A stretch of 64,000 bases of DNA, from the NCBI GenBank assembly GCA_020055645.1, contig CM034546.1:43276001-43340000 (forward strand). The letters are read 5' to 3'. Under the pieces are notes generated by a model that searched no databases, was not told the DNA's origin, and saw only the letters and a list, made by a program, of their open reading frames with translations. Below are positions 1 to 11,084 of the stretch, in pieces. This DNA comes from Tomocerus qinae (taxonomy: Eukaryota; Arthropoda; Collembola; Entomobryomorpha; Tomoceridae). Numbering within the stretch: position 1 is the stretch's first letter; each line of letters starts with the position of its first letter. The position numbers were made by a program, and so were the translations under genes.

Positions 1-650
1 CCTCGATCGGGGCGACCGCAGCGGAGTCAAACTGTTAATAGCAAGGCAACGCTTATTTAGTAAGTATCGTTTGGTTGTGGATAGAATAGGTTGACTTGAC
101 AGAGGATTGGTTAATTAATGTAACGGAGTAGGTAGAAAATAGATAGAAATAACTAAGACAATTAAAATAGTGGTAGCTAATAAAAATAAAAATAACAGAG
201 GTATTTAAAAAGAAGAGGTGAAAATGTGAAAAGATGTGAAAAATGTTCTGAGACGAATGATTCGAATCAAAATTACTTTTCTGAGTGGATTTGGGGGGGG
301 GAGGGACTGGATCTGACTCTGTACCTCTAAGTAGAGTTTGGTTGCGCAATGCACGGGTTTTATTGATGTCCAAAATTATTTCACGTCCTTTAATAATTAA
401 ATCTACAAGCGTTGTGTATGTAGATTGACGTAAAATTGGGGAAAATTAACCTAAACCAGAATTAAATTTACAATTCGATCAGTAATTTTAGCATTAGTTG
501 CAGTTGGATCAACTTTCGAATATAATGCTTTAATTCTCAACAAAATGTTTCAAAAGGTTCGTTAAATCCTTGCTTACTTGAATATAATTGCTGGGACAAT
601 AAATCGAGTGATTAGCCTGATTTGTGATACACTACAAAAGATACTTTAAA
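1..650. other. gene-free stretch
   Basis: No coding signal is convincing on either strand. The sequence is AT-rich with a poly-G run near 292-302. Short open frames here have low-complexity composition and no recognisable motif. Confidence 0.5.
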
Positions 651-656
651 TGCATT

Positions 657-1028
657 TCAGTCTGCGCAAGCTGATGTGGATCCTAATATTCGAGTTTTTA
701 TCAAAAATTCTAGATAGCATAGTAATCCATGATGCTCGAGGAGCATTTTTCCATGTAAAATATTCCTCAAGTTCAAGCAGATAAGCTTCTGGTGTAGTTT
801 CAACAGGGGAGTATGTAGGAACTGGGATTGATGCAGCAGTGTCAATAACTAAGGCATAGGAACTACTGCCGGGACTGCTGCTTACAGCGTTACAATCTCA
901 GCTATTATCGCTGCATTAGAATTACTCATGGACAGACATTCTACTTTCAAGTCTTGAATAGACCTTTCTAACTCAGCTGGGTCTGGTATTGCGGCTGCCA
1001 TTTTTGTTTTGGATCTTGTTTTAGACAT
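657..1028 (-). pseudogene. degenerate LTR-retroelement gag-like fragment
   Basis: Read on the minus strand from an ATG at 1028, the frame begins MSKTRSKTKMAAA and continues into a helical, coiled-coil-like stretch (PAELERSIQDLKVECLS). It then stops. A second piece follows in another reading position and contains PVETTPEAYLLELEEYF and TWKNAPRASWITML, which resembles the capsid part of retrotransposon gag proteins. The order of the two pieces and their strand agree with one broken gag. No protease, reverse transcriptase or integrase follows on the low-coordinate side. The gag assignment rests on pattern resemblance only. It could be another repeat-encoded protein. Confidence 0.4.
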
Positions 1029-1078
1029 ACAATATAGACAGAATAAAATAAATAAATTAACAAAGTAAAGAAAAATTG

Positions 1079-1606
1079 TTATTTCTCAATTTCAAAATAA
1101 TCTTGGTTAGTATCAGTACTTGGAGTGTAGTACACTAAGGTAGAATGATCATCTGACAAAACAAAGCAAGTTTGATTTAAATACCAATTGCCAATTAAGT
1201 TTTGCCAGAATCCATATGAATATAAAGAATAATTTTCAAAGTTCAATGAATTCCAATTTATATTTTGTACTAATATTACAAAAGTTTCAAGTGCTTGAGG
1301 TAATAATGGCATAATGTAAGCAAAAGCAGATAATTAGTTCCTGGTAAACACAACAAAGCCAGAATTGCGAACTGTAATATACCTACCATTAACTGACCAA
1401 GAATATCTTTTCTGATTATTGTACCAGTAAACTGCTTGTAATCGTGCTAAACAGGGCCAACAAAGCTGTAGAATTAGAGGGTCGTGGTGAGAACAATACA
1501 ATTCCTTTTGGGCTAGGATAATTTCAGTGAGAGCAATTGGTAATTCAGTCAAAGTATAGAGGTTATCAGTAATTAGATGACGAGGCAGACGAGCTACCTT
1601 AGAGAA
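1079..1606 (-). pseudogene. unrecognised coding-like frame with one internal stop
   Basis: One minus-strand frame stays open from about 1606 (KVARLPRHLITDNLYTLTEL...) to the stop at 1079, apart from a single TAA at 1334-1336. That gives about 175 codons of protein-like composition, rich in Trp and Tyr and including YWYNNQKRYSWSVNGRYI. The residues across the stop (FTRN, stop, LSAFAYIMPLLPQ) read smoothly, so the stop looks like a point mutation. It lies just upstream of the gag-like fragment on the same strand and may belong to the same element. I do not recognise the family and propose no function. Confidence 0.35.
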
Positions 1607-1739
1607 TCATAGTTACTCCCAAAGGCTTCCAGCCACCTCCATGTGCACCATAGAAGCGACTGAACGGACGGTCACTTTGGCGAAAGTTGGAAACCTTTAA
1701 CGTGTATACCTTATGCTATAGTAGTATCGGACGTAATAG

Positions 1740-2535
1740 GCTAAGTGTGTCAATCCCTTAGTGCGGGCTTCCCTAGTATAAGATGAAAAAATATGCAATG
1801 TAATGAAATAATATGAAATGTAATGTGTTATAACACTACGGTTATATCCCGGGTTCCTTGACTGTCGATAGGTTAGATGCAATATGCAAACGTATTCTCT
1901 ATTTATGCTCAATGCAATATGCAGACAAATAAATAGGCACGGTGAATTTAGTAGATACAATGCAAGGCAAGTCCATTCTCAGAGAGAATCCCGGACCACT
2001 TCTCGCTATGAGAGGCAAATCATCTCTGAGCTCTCAGGGCGGAAATGGTCGCTATTTATACCAAAATCTAGGGAGGTGATCAGCCAATCAGCAAGCGTGG
2101 AACATTTCCAACATTCCATGGAACATTCAGAATGTTCCAAACAACTAGAAAATGCTCGTTGCTGTGCCGACCGTAACAGTGTATGTACAATAGTGTGTAG
2201 TCTAACCTACCTGCCTACTTGTAATAGTACAGCATAGCATGTAGCCCTATTGCCTACACCTACCTATGTTTGTATGCATGTCATGTGACACAACTTCACT
2301 TGCCTTCACTTCACAAATTTGAATGCTAGCAAGTAGTACACGTCGAAATCTTTACGGAGACACACGCAACTTTCGGTGCTGCTCTCCGAACTTAATTTGT
2401 TCCCGTGTAATACCTGTGTACTCACCTGAACCCTATTAACTTGTCTTTAGTTAGTAGTTTATACCTAGAATACGTGTGTGTAAGTGTAATTATTTATATG
2501 TACATAAATAAAAGTGTTCTACACACCAAGTGGGC
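1740..2535 (+). repeat. possible solo LTR (plus orientation)
   Basis: This non-coding block has an LTR-like layout: a TATA-like stretch near 2053 (GGTCGCTATTTATACC), then a polyadenylation signal AATAAA near 2506, then a GT-rich end. It separates two minus-strand gag-like pieces. No second LTR copy or target duplication was found, so the boundaries are guesses. Confidence 0.25.
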
Positions 2536-2595
2536 GGCTTGCACGTTCACCACATCATTCCTAGAAGCATGAAAAAGTAAGAAACCAAAAATGAC

Positions 2596-3085
2596 TCATA
2601 GCACAGCCTTATTAGCCTCTCTCTCCAGTTTCAAATGAAAATGAAGGTAAGTTTAGTTTAGGTATAGTCAATCTAGGATAAGGCCTAGGTGGAGGTTTAT
2701 TCTGTCTATAGGTAGTAGCATCGGAGTCAGAGTTGTCATAGTCATTAATTCTCTAGGATTGACGAGATACTGATGGGTTACTGGATGAAATGCTACGTGC
2801 GGAAGACTCAGAGATGGCAGGAGACGGACTTTGTTTCCTTTTTGTGGATGGAAATTCATCTACAATGACTGAAGAGTCAGAACTGCTTGAGGAGTCGGAG
2901 TCCTAATTTTAGCATAAATTATAGCTATAGACTTAAGGGGAAACTCTAAAATTATACAGACAGAAAAATAGAAACATATGGATTAATGTACCGAAGATGT
3001 ATCTTGATCATAAGTATCACTAGATAAGATAGCTGGTATCTGATATCCAAATTCAGAATTGTCAGTAGTGTTGCGACAAGCCATG
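2596..3085 (-). pseudogene. gag-like N-terminal fragment, possibly BEL/Pao or Copia
   Basis: On the minus strand an ATG near 3085 opens MACRNTTDNSEFGYQIPAIL, which soon stops. Further on (about 2902 to 2596) a Ser/Asp-rich frame (DSDSSSSSDSSVIVDEFPS, one stop) ends in PRLTIPKLNLPSFSFE. The motif PKLxLPxFxxE is typical of the start of the gag core in LTR retrotransposons, notably BEL/Pao. Downstream gag and pol are absent; the LTR-like block at 1740-2535 lies there instead. A tRNA-primer-like site lies upstream at 3562-3576. At least two stops make it non-functional. Confidence 0.4.
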
Positions 3086-3561
3086 ATTTTCTATAAGCAA
3101 CAACATTATTAATAGAAATTCGAAGCAGCCAAATATTTATACTATGCCGGAGAGTCAATATGTAATATAGCTTAGGTTAGGTATATCATATACTGTTAGG
3201 CCAATATTACGAAGGATGCATCTAAAACTATTGAGAAAATGGTTAAGTAAATATTAAGAGTGCGCATAGGCAGATTGGACTTATGCAAATACTAGATAAG
3301 GCTTGGACGATCCAAGTCGCGAGTCGAGAAAGAGATGAGATTAAGCGAGTGTGTGATAGGCATTACTGTATGCTATATCTATAAACTTAGTAAATAGTGC
3401 TAGGTTAAGATGAGATGTTGTATGCTAATTAGTATATGCTAGGTGATTCGAACGAGTATGAGCTCACGAGAAATAAAATAACGACAAGCCAAAGTCGATA
3501 TAGGTATTAGATATATAGATATATTCTCAAATCAAAAAACAGTCCAGTCAAAGTGACTTAA

Positions 3562-3576
3562 CATACTTTGATACCA
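3562..3576 (-). other. possible primer-binding site of a decayed LTR element
   Basis: Minus-strand TGGTATCAAAGTATG begins with TGG and resembles tRNA-primed binding sites of Copia-type elements (consensus near TGGTATCAGAGC). It lies upstream, in minus orientation, of the gag-like fragment at 2596-3085, so the position fits. The LTR that should precede it (about 3580-3950) is not proven by a second copy. Confidence 0.25.
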
Positions 3577-4284
3577 ATTCAATGAATTGGAGTTTCTCTG
3601 TGTGCCGATTTTAAAGGAACGGTCTTCCGACAAACTCCTTAAAACTAATAAAACTAGGATACAGACTAACTACAAACTAAAGAATACAGAGTACAGTGAC
3701 TTACAACTTGATCAGTTGACGTTGACTGTGGCCGTGACAATCGGAAGGGTAATGACCGGACAGCGACGATGTCACTTGGACCGTGACCGTTTACCTCTTG
3801 CGCTGAGGTTGATGTCACACTTGACACAGTGTGATGTCGCTAGAACGAGAAGAGGGGCAACTTGGACAGTTAAAGGAAAAAATATAGCTTAATCAGCTAA
3901 TAAGGAATGCTACTTGATCAGTTAGCTTAGGAAAGGCAAGTGTCATGAACAATGCATTTCGGATTCTTACAGTTTCCGAAATGTACTGTTTTAGACAGAA
4001 AGGTACTTAAAGGTACATTTTAAATTATGCTATTTTTTAGCAGATAAGCACAAAAAGTCTTAAACATGGTTCTTATGGAACTAAAATTAGAATAACTTAG
4101 CATTTAGGTAACAAAAAGAATTACTAGGTAGGTACAGAACAATATTTATATAATATGAACAATAACTTTGCTATTAACAGCACAGCTACTAATAGCAAAG
4201 ATAGTAAAATAAGGTTTCGATGTAAATGAAACTTTATATTTAAAAAATTATAACTATATATTTAAAACAACGAGTTAATTCAAA

Positions 4285-5160
4285 ATGAAGGTTGATTCCA
4301 AACGACGATATTATTTAAAACGACGAAATTTTTTAAAACGAAGAAATTATTTAAAAAGACGAAATTATTTAAAAAGAAGAAATTATTTAAAACGACGAAA
4401 TTATTTAAAACGACGAAATTATTTAAAACGATGAAATTATTTAAAACGACGAAATTATTTAAAACGACTGGGTTATTTAAAACGATGTCTATTTAAAATG
4501 TGGGGTCATTTACAATGACGTCTATTTACAATGACAGGGTAATTTACAATGACGTAGAACGGCAGTGTCATTTACCGGGACCGTAGCCAGAAAAAAATTT
4601 GGGGGGAGGGGCTGCAAATGATGAGCGAAAATAAGAAAAGTTTGAGTTTTAAGGCAAAAATTTCTTTCATTTCTTCACATTGACATATATTTTTAAAAAA
4701 AGGGGTTATTTAAAACGACGAGGTTATTTAAATGACGAGGTAATTTAAATGACGGGGTTGTTGAAAATGATGGGGTTATTTAAAATGACGGGATTATTTA
4801 AAACGATGGGGTTATTTAAAATGACGGGGTTATTTAAAATGACGGGGTTATTTAAAATGACGGGGTTATTTAAAATGACGGGGTTATTTAAAACGATGGG
4901 GTTATTTAAAACGATGGGGTTATTTAAAACGATGGGGTTATTTAAAACGATGGGCTTATTTAAAACGATGGGGTTATTTAAAACGATGGGGTTATTTAAA
5001 AACATAGGGTTATTGAAAACGATGGGGTTATTGAAAACGATGGGGTTATTGAAAACGATGGGGTTATTTAAAACGATGGGGTTATTTAATATGACGTCTA
5101 TTTACAATGATAAGGTAATTGAAAATGACGCGTGGTGATGTAAAATGACGGGGTGATTTA
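4285..5160. repeat. 18-bp minisatellite array
   Basis: The array is a tandem of 18-bp units. At 4285-4475 the unit is about AAACGACGAAATTATTTA. At 4700-5160 it is about GGGGTTATTTAAAACGAT, mostly 18-bp steps with variants (AAAATGACG, TTGAAAACGAT). Between them (4480-4680) is a degenerate part and a unique stretch. The 18-bp period leaves frames open on both strands, which explains the repetitive open frames encoding GLFKTM and NNPIVL. They are not genes. A related array in inverse orientation lies at 59040-59400. Confidence 0.9.
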
Positions 5161-5164
5161 AAAT

Positions 5165-6330
5165 TATTTATTAAACTTCATACCCTCGCCCCTCACCCAC
5201 CTGGTGCGTGAGGGGAAGCAGTTTATTTGCTTGGTCGGATAAAACAGAATAACACTTGGCAGCATAGATAGATGTAAGTCGTAGGTAAACATCCCAGCCA
5301 ATGCAAAAGGTGGAATATCCAACCCCATCCATCCTATTGATCCTATCATCACCAAACACACAAGAAAGGATCAACATCCTATCCAGCCCATCACCAACAT
5401 CCAAATAAGCTAAACCATCCCGTTAAGTCCATCACCAACACATCCCATCCAGCCCATCCAAACACCTGGATGGGGATGTTGGGTAAAATATATGGGATGC
5501 TTACATCTATGCCTGGCAGTATGCATAATGATGAGTCAGAGTATAACGTAGACGTAACTTTATACCCCAAGTCAAAAATGTGACCCTAATGGGTGACCAG
5601 AGAAAAAGCCGATAGTCACAATACAATTTCAAAAAAAAATTATTTGCCCTTGGTCTTAATAAGGTGAAGTTTTAGAAAAAATTTTAACTCCGGGTTTGGA
5701 ATAACTAATTACGTATACTACCATTAATGTATATAGTGTCAATTTAAGGAAAATGTCAACTTCCATGACATTCATGACTATGACCAACGAAAATGGCATC
5801 ATATTAAAGAAATATTCCATACTCATTTGTTAAGGGCTACTTGTACTCTTCCCATTCGTATCATTATCACGATTTGTGACGTCATATCAGTTGGTTTTAA
5901 ATCTACTAAAAATTGTTTCCAATGAGACATGACGTAATTTTGACGTCACCAAGCATGATGATGATAGGAATAGGATGAGTCTAAAGTGGCCTTTATTCAC
6001 TTAGTCACCAGCAAAAATTAGGAAAACTGGGAAATGTATGGAAATCAAAAGGTGTTATATTAGAAGTCATAATTTTATGATAATAAATCTCTTTAACACA
6101 TAAGTGGCAGATTCAAAACGTACACATTTGAAATTTAAAAAAATAGTTTACCACTTCATCCCGCTCTGAATATTTGCTATTTAAGAATGGACTTAGCTTT
6201 TCTATTTAAGACGTAAAATATTTTTAACCTCCTATTAGCTTAAAACCATTTGCGAATTGAAAAAATATAGTTTCAATATGAATAGCCAAATTTTAAATTT
6301 TCCTGCGTATAAAATAAGGTCACGGCACGG
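5165..6330. other. gene-free stretch
   Basis: I see no gene. A short piece at 5185-5245 (CCCACCTGGTGCG...AAGCAGTTTATTT) is similar, in reverse orientation, to 10358-10415. A short CCATCCAGCCCATC-like run sits at 5330-5465. The rest is AT-rich unique sequence. Confidence 0.5.
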
Positions 6331-6334
6331 TATA

Positions 6335-6780
6335 ATAAATTGAAAGAAAGAGTTTTAACTACCACGTCACACAACAGTGACTTTCATAGTTTTATCACCG
6401 CGCAAGCGTGTATGCATAAAACCAAGTTACATCTGGATGGAATTTAGCATCTTTAGCAAATAAACCAAATATATATATAAACTATATAAATAATCTATAT
6501 GAAACATTGAGAAATCTACAATCAAAGTCATATGACATGGCTAAAATATTTAAATGCTCATATGAAGATGTGGTTGTAGTCACTATATGTAATATATTTC
6601 AGTTCAGTTTAAAAGATTGCGGAATAGGTCTCCGCTCATAGATTACGGTATAGACAATGCTGTATATAGATTATTTATAGTATAGTTTTTATATATATGA
6701 CGTACATTTAAACATCCGTACACACAAACATACAGCATACAAACATCCGTACATACAAAAATTCGGATTACGTCTATATT
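6335..6780 (+). repeat. dispersed repeat RepB, copy 1
   Basis: The shared core runs from ACTACCACGTC and CACAACAGTGACTTTCAT through ATCTGGATGGAATTTAGCAT to runs of CATCCGTACACACAAACAT. The same order is found at 7596-7850 and, more diverged, at 42850-43060. No coding potential is seen. Confidence 0.7.
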
Positions 6781-7024
6781 ACACACTTAGAAATCCAGTC
6801 AAAGTGGTTTAACGTTATTCACTTAATGTTAAAATTCAACATTAAATAATGCACCTGCAATATTTTTTTAATGTAATTTTTAACAGTAAATGTCCTGTAG
6901 GCAAAAGTCACGTTAATTTTATGTTAACATGACATGACTATAACGTTAGTTGAGGTTAACAGTATGTCATGTCAAGTCCCCTCAGCTAAATTTATCACCA
7001 ACAATAACCACCTTAATTTTCAAT

Positions 7025-7096
7025 GTGGCGGAGTGGTTCAGTGTGTAGGGTGTCCGCCTGAGTAGTGCAGGGAACTGGGATCGTTCCCTGGCTTCA
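7025..7096 (+). ncRNA. tRNA-like (pol III promoter-like) segment
   Basis: TGGCGGAGTGG matches an A box. About 40 nt later GGGATCGTTCC resembles a B box, placed inside a stem GGGAAC/GTTCCC like a T arm. The 5' and 3' ends do not pair as an acceptor stem, so this is not a working tRNA gene. It looks like a tRNA-derived head, as in SINEs. It lies inside the TIR element at 6782-7582. Confidence 0.4.
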
Positions 7097-7191
7097 CTTT
7101 TTGCACCATCTACATTAAATAATGTTGTAATGACATTATTTTTAACATGAGGCAATGTTAACTTTTAACATGATTCCATGTTAATTTTAAC

Positions 7192-7436
7192 CATACATGG
7201 GCTCAGATGCTTTCCTCTTAATAAGAGGTTTTGGGTTTGGCGCGGATCGTGCCATTTTTATTAGTAGAGGAGTACCAAGGTGCTCACCACCAACAACTGT
7301 CCTGGTATATTGTGGTAGGCAGTCAGGATAGTTGTTGGTGGTGAGCACCTTGGTACTCCTCTACTAATAAAAATGGCGCGATCCGCTCCAAACCCAAAAC
7401 CTCTTATTAAGAGGAAAGCATCTGAGCCCATGTATG
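7192..7436. mobile_element. 245-bp hairpin element with 8-10 bp target duplication
   Basis: Two nearly perfect inverted arms of about 112 bp (beginning CATACATGGGCTCAGATGC) are separated by a spacer of about 20 bp. ATTTTAACCA occurs on both sides (7184-7193 and 7437-7446), so the duplication is 8 bp if the terminal CA/TG is counted in the element, 10 bp otherwise. That size suits hAT or Mutator-like insertion. It has no coding capacity and is nested in the 6782-7582 element. Confidence 0.75.
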
Positions 7437-7595
7437 ATTTTAACCACATATACTGTTAAAATATTAACAGGATGTGGACAATGTTAATTCAACGTTAAAT
7501 AATGTGTAACCATCCCTACGTGATTTCTAAGGTGAGATACTGTTAAATATAACAGTATATCAGCTTAGGATTTCTAAGTGTGTATAGACAAGACA

Positions 7596-7850
7596 CAGTA
7601 CACATTGAAGGAATAAGTTTCAACTACCACGTCGCACAACAGTGACTTTCATCCTCGCGGAAGCGTGTATTCCCAAAACCAAGTTCCATCTGGATGGAAT
7701 TTAGCATCTTTTGCAAATAAATCAAACTGTGTTGTTAATACATTTTGAAATAACCGTACGGTGGCCGAGTAATAACATTCGTACACACAAACATCCGCAC
7801 ACACAAACATACAACATACAAACATTTCGATGGCGTTTATATTATAGAGT
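7596..7850 (+). repeat. dispersed repeat RepB, copy 2
   Basis: This is a direct repeat of 6335-6780, in the same order: CAACTACCACGTC, CACAACAGTGACTTTCAT, ATCTGGATGGAATTTAGCAT, then ACACACAAACAT runs. Confidence 0.7.
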
Positions 7851-8154
7851 GATGTCCATATGATATTATTCATAATGTAATGAAAACATTTACTTTAATT
7901 TTCGGTGTTTGGTTAAATGATTTTGAATTTGGTTCACTGTTATTAGGTATGCTGATTCGATAAGCAATGTTTTTGTTCCCCGTCCGTAGGATGTTGTAGC
8001 AAAAAGCAAAGTAGCAGTGCACCAAGCAGTTTTTAAACATTATAATCTGTTAATTTTCATACTTTTTAAAATGCATAATGCAAATGCATACTCATGATCT
8101 ACTTCCCATTTCCCATTCGGAGAACGGAACTATTACTAGTAAGTATATAATGAA

Positions 8155-8372
8155 AAACATAAGTAGATAATGCAAAAACATTAGTAGATAATGCAAAAAC
8201 ATTAGTAGATAATGCAAAAACATTAGTAGATAATGCAAAAACATATGTAGATAATGCAAAAACATATGTAGATAATGCAAAAACATATGTAGATAATGCA
8301 AAAACATATGTAGATAATGCAAAAACATAAGTAGATAATGCAAAAACATAGGTAGATAATTCAAATACGCCC
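8155..8372. repeat. 21-bp minisatellite
   Basis: About ten tandem units of ACATAAGTAGATAATGCAAAA, with variants ACATTAG and ACATATG. The 21-bp period keeps a frame open and produces a false repetitive protein on the minus strand (MFLHYL or YVFALST). Confidence 0.9.
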
Positions 8373-8424
8373 GAAGTTCCTTGATTATGATTAACATTAG
8401 TAGCAGCTTGATGGATGACACTAT

Positions 8425-8661
8425 ATGCATGCCTTTTTGAAGGTAAGCGTATATCAATGTCTTCCACGCACTACAAATTGTGCAGAATGGTATCATTATT
8501 CCTTTATTGTCAGGTTCCGCACTAATCACCCAAGTTTGTACAACTTCATTGAGAAATTGCGCTATGAGGAAACTAAATGGTCCCTGTCATTGACATCTAA
8601 GATCACTTCTGGTCTATCCAAAACAACTCTCAACAAGTATTATCTATCAACGAAAAGTTAA
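8425..8661 (+). pseudogene. MULE-type transposase C-terminal fragment
   Basis: The frame includes LPRTTNCAEWYHYSFIVRF followed by NHPSLYNFIEKLRYEE. This matches the C-terminal region of MULE/FLYWCH-associated transposases, where a conserved TNN..E..H.xF pattern precedes HPSLxxFIxxLxxE. The catalytic DDE part is missing and would lie upstream, where the 21-bp minisatellite now sits. Open but unrelated-looking frames follow to about 8915 with stops between them. It is a dead remnant. Family assignment is from memory of the motif. Confidence 0.5.
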
Positions 8662-9218
8662 AAAGAAATTGTCCTCCTCTATAATACAATTGAGATAGAC
8701 GAGTATTGTCGTAGATTGCCTATTTGTTAAAAACCGAAAAGAAACCACAGCTAAAACAGAGCTTACCCTTATTGGCACTATTGAATAAATATTTGTGCTA
8801 CATTTTAAGTGGACTGAAATTAAATAAACTTTTTGACATTAACATTAAAGCATTGACGAAGAAAATGAAACGACCGAATGTAAGAAACAGAGACATAATT
8901 TTGATGACCATTTAACAATGATTTTGCATTTTCTCCTCATGTAGTTGCATTATCTCCTTATGTCGTTGTATTATATATATCGTATATATCAAGTATATCC
9001 TAGTAAGTACAGTTTCTAACTGTAATATAAAATCCTTGGTATGACATGACAGTGTGTTAGAATTGACAATTATGATGTTGTATTATACGTGTTCTGGTAG
9101 TTTTTTGAGTCATCAACTATGAAATTCTGGAATTTAAGAATTTTAATTTTATTAATGCTTTCGAATTAAAAATATGATTTATTCCCAAACATATTTAAAT
9201 GGTTCAACTGAAACCTTA

Positions 9219-9482
9219 CATTGAATAGCATCGTCTGGTTTTAGTCCTTTTGTTGTAAATTATTGCTTGCACCCAGAACCCGCCTGTCCGAGTCGTTGAT
9301 GCATTAGTATCAGGGTTAACAGATTTTCCTTCAACGAATTTAAGTATCCTGACCTGACCAACAAAAGCCATTGACCAACCCGTGCCCTTCGAGCGCGTCT
9401 TAGTGAATGTTTTCAAATATTCTACAACCGTATTTGGAGCTATTTTACGTGCGCAGCCAACAAAATTTACGGGATTCTGATG
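9219..9482 (-). CDS. possible terminal exon of an unknown gene
   Basis: A minus-strand frame runs from about 9482 to the stop at 9216-9218. It encodes NPVNFVGCARKIAPNTVVEY, then a basic region with TRSKGTGWSMAFVGQVRIL, and ends in TRRCYSM. A possible splice acceptor (TTTACATCAG) directly precedes it. Composition is protein-like, but I recognise no family and no partner exon was found. It may equally be a transposon remnant. Confidence 0.25.
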
Positions 9483-9484
9483 TA

Positions 9485-11080
9485 AATGAAGCTAAAATAA
9501 CGTAAATTGCGTATTTACAAATTAATATTAGTGCATATTACTACATAGATGAATGAGGAAATAAGTACCAATTCGCGCAAAGCCCAAGAAAATATTGAAA
9601 TCTAACTTCAAAATTGATTAACAAGAGATTTGCCAGTTATCCACTGATGGGTAATTAATGGATTACCATCGAAATTGGAAGAGATTTTTGACAATTATAC
9701 TGGATTGAAGGCAATTAATATTAGAAATCGCGCGGAGCGCGGGAAAATTTAAACGTTTTAACTTATTTGATCGATAACAAAATGAGTTCTATTATTCTAA
9801 TACATAACCGCAAACTGAGATAAAGCAATAAAGGATGCCTTGGGAAATCCTATTTGTGGTAGGTTACCCGTTATACCCAGTTCGCATGAAATGTAGACAA
9901 TGAAACTTTTACCACTAAATGTCTATAGTCTTATGTACCCATAACTGGAGTATTACATGCGGGCTCAGCTTAATTACCGAAAAAATTGCGTTGAAAGTAT
10001 ACACCTTTTCCCATAATAATAACATTGAAATATCATTTTATTAATTTCAAAATCGTATAAAACTGTGTTCGCACAAAATTTTTTGAGTGGTTCTTTTTTT
10101 GGCCCAAAGCCCCTAATGTGCACTATATATTAAGCCAAAAATTACGTGCGGGCTCTCTTTAGGTCAACTGATATTATTTTTCTTGCAAAACCGACTAGGT
10201 ATATCTCCATATATCCTTATATAGCTTAGCTTTATAGCAAGGACAGTATAGGGGTACATGCCTTCATTATGTCATATCATTATGCAGTATTTATGTTTTC
10301 ATAGATAGACGTATTTTTGCATGTTGATAGTCTCAGCCGAGCTTGGTGCTGACCAAGGAAAATAAACTGCTTCCAGTTCAGCCGCCCTCCCCTTCCCCGC
10401 ATCAGGTGGGTCCAGTAGAGTGAGGTCCCATAAGAGACAAGACAGGCAAAAAATATTTTTTGTTGCTAGTGGAAAATGTACCTTGCAGTATGTTTTAAAT
10501 GGGATTTATTGGAAATCAATTTTTCGAAATGAGAATTTCCCGTTTAAAATGTACTGCAGATGACGTCTCAAAAATATTTATTACTTTTTGAGATTTTCTA
10601 TATGGAAAGTTGCCACGAGTTGGCTATAACGGATGCTTTACACATTTTCCAGATAGGGGGGGATTTTAACAACATTTTGCAATTACCTTCAAAACACAAT
10701 ACATGAATTGAATATTACAAACAGAATGCACACAAAGATTAAAACTTTGCAAGGTGCCTACAATAGAATCGTACTCATACTAGATACTACTGCCACCCTC
10801 GTGATACGTGCATGCAACTATTATGAATCATTTACCCCGCATAGTAATTTAAAACCACGATGTTGAAATGTGAATTATCTACTTATCTAAAAATAAACTG
10901 CCTCCAATTCAAAAGGTTACAAATCAATTTGTACTTCGGTCTGGTGTACTGCAAAACGAATGTTTATATTACTAATATGGGTAAATGATTCACGATGAGA
11001 CTTCGTTGTTGTACGCAATAGTTACGTATAAGTTTTAATCTTTGTGTACATTGTATTGTGTGCATATTATTCATGTATCG
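9485..11080. other. gene-free stretch
   Basis: No gene is seen. The stretch holds an imperfect inverted repeat at about 10480-10562 (arms near TTGCAGTATGTTTTAAATGG and its partner) and the short piece at 10358-10415 related to 5185-5245. Confidence 0.5.
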
Positions 11081-11084
11081 TACG

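Larger units (their letters stand above)
6782..7582. mobile_element. 801-bp TIR element flanked by TA
   Basis: Perfect 15-bp ends CACACTTAGAAATCC (6782-6796) and its reverse complement (7568-7582) are flanked by TA at 6780-6781 and 7583-7584. This suits a non-autonomous Tc1/mariner-type element. The interior is rich in TGTTAA/TTAACA and AACGTT motifs, contains a tRNA-like segment (7025-7096) and has a second element nested at 7192-7436. No transposase is present. It separates RepB copies 1 and 2. Confidence 0.75.

Noticed and set aside
4745-5138. Long repetitive open frames on both strands (GLFKTM and NNPIVL repeats)
   Set aside because: They are translations of an 18-bp tandem array whose period is a multiple of three, open on both strands.
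6793-6812. Similarity of CAGTCAAAGTGGTTTAAC to CAGTCAAAGTGACTTAAC at 3545
   Set aside because: Short match with different contexts (TIR element and LTR-like leader); likely chance or a distant shared origin that cannot be shown here.
7025-7096. A genuine tRNA gene
   Set aside because: A and B boxes are present but acceptor and anticodon stems do not pair properly.
8155-8372. CRISPR-like look of the short regular repeats here and at 59985-60190
   Set aside because: Repeats are directly adjacent with no unique spacers, and the genome is eukaryotic.
8092-8529. Repetitive minus-strand frames MFLHYL and YVFALST
   Set aside because: Products of the 21-bp minisatellite; two frames are open at once, which is not expected of a real gene.
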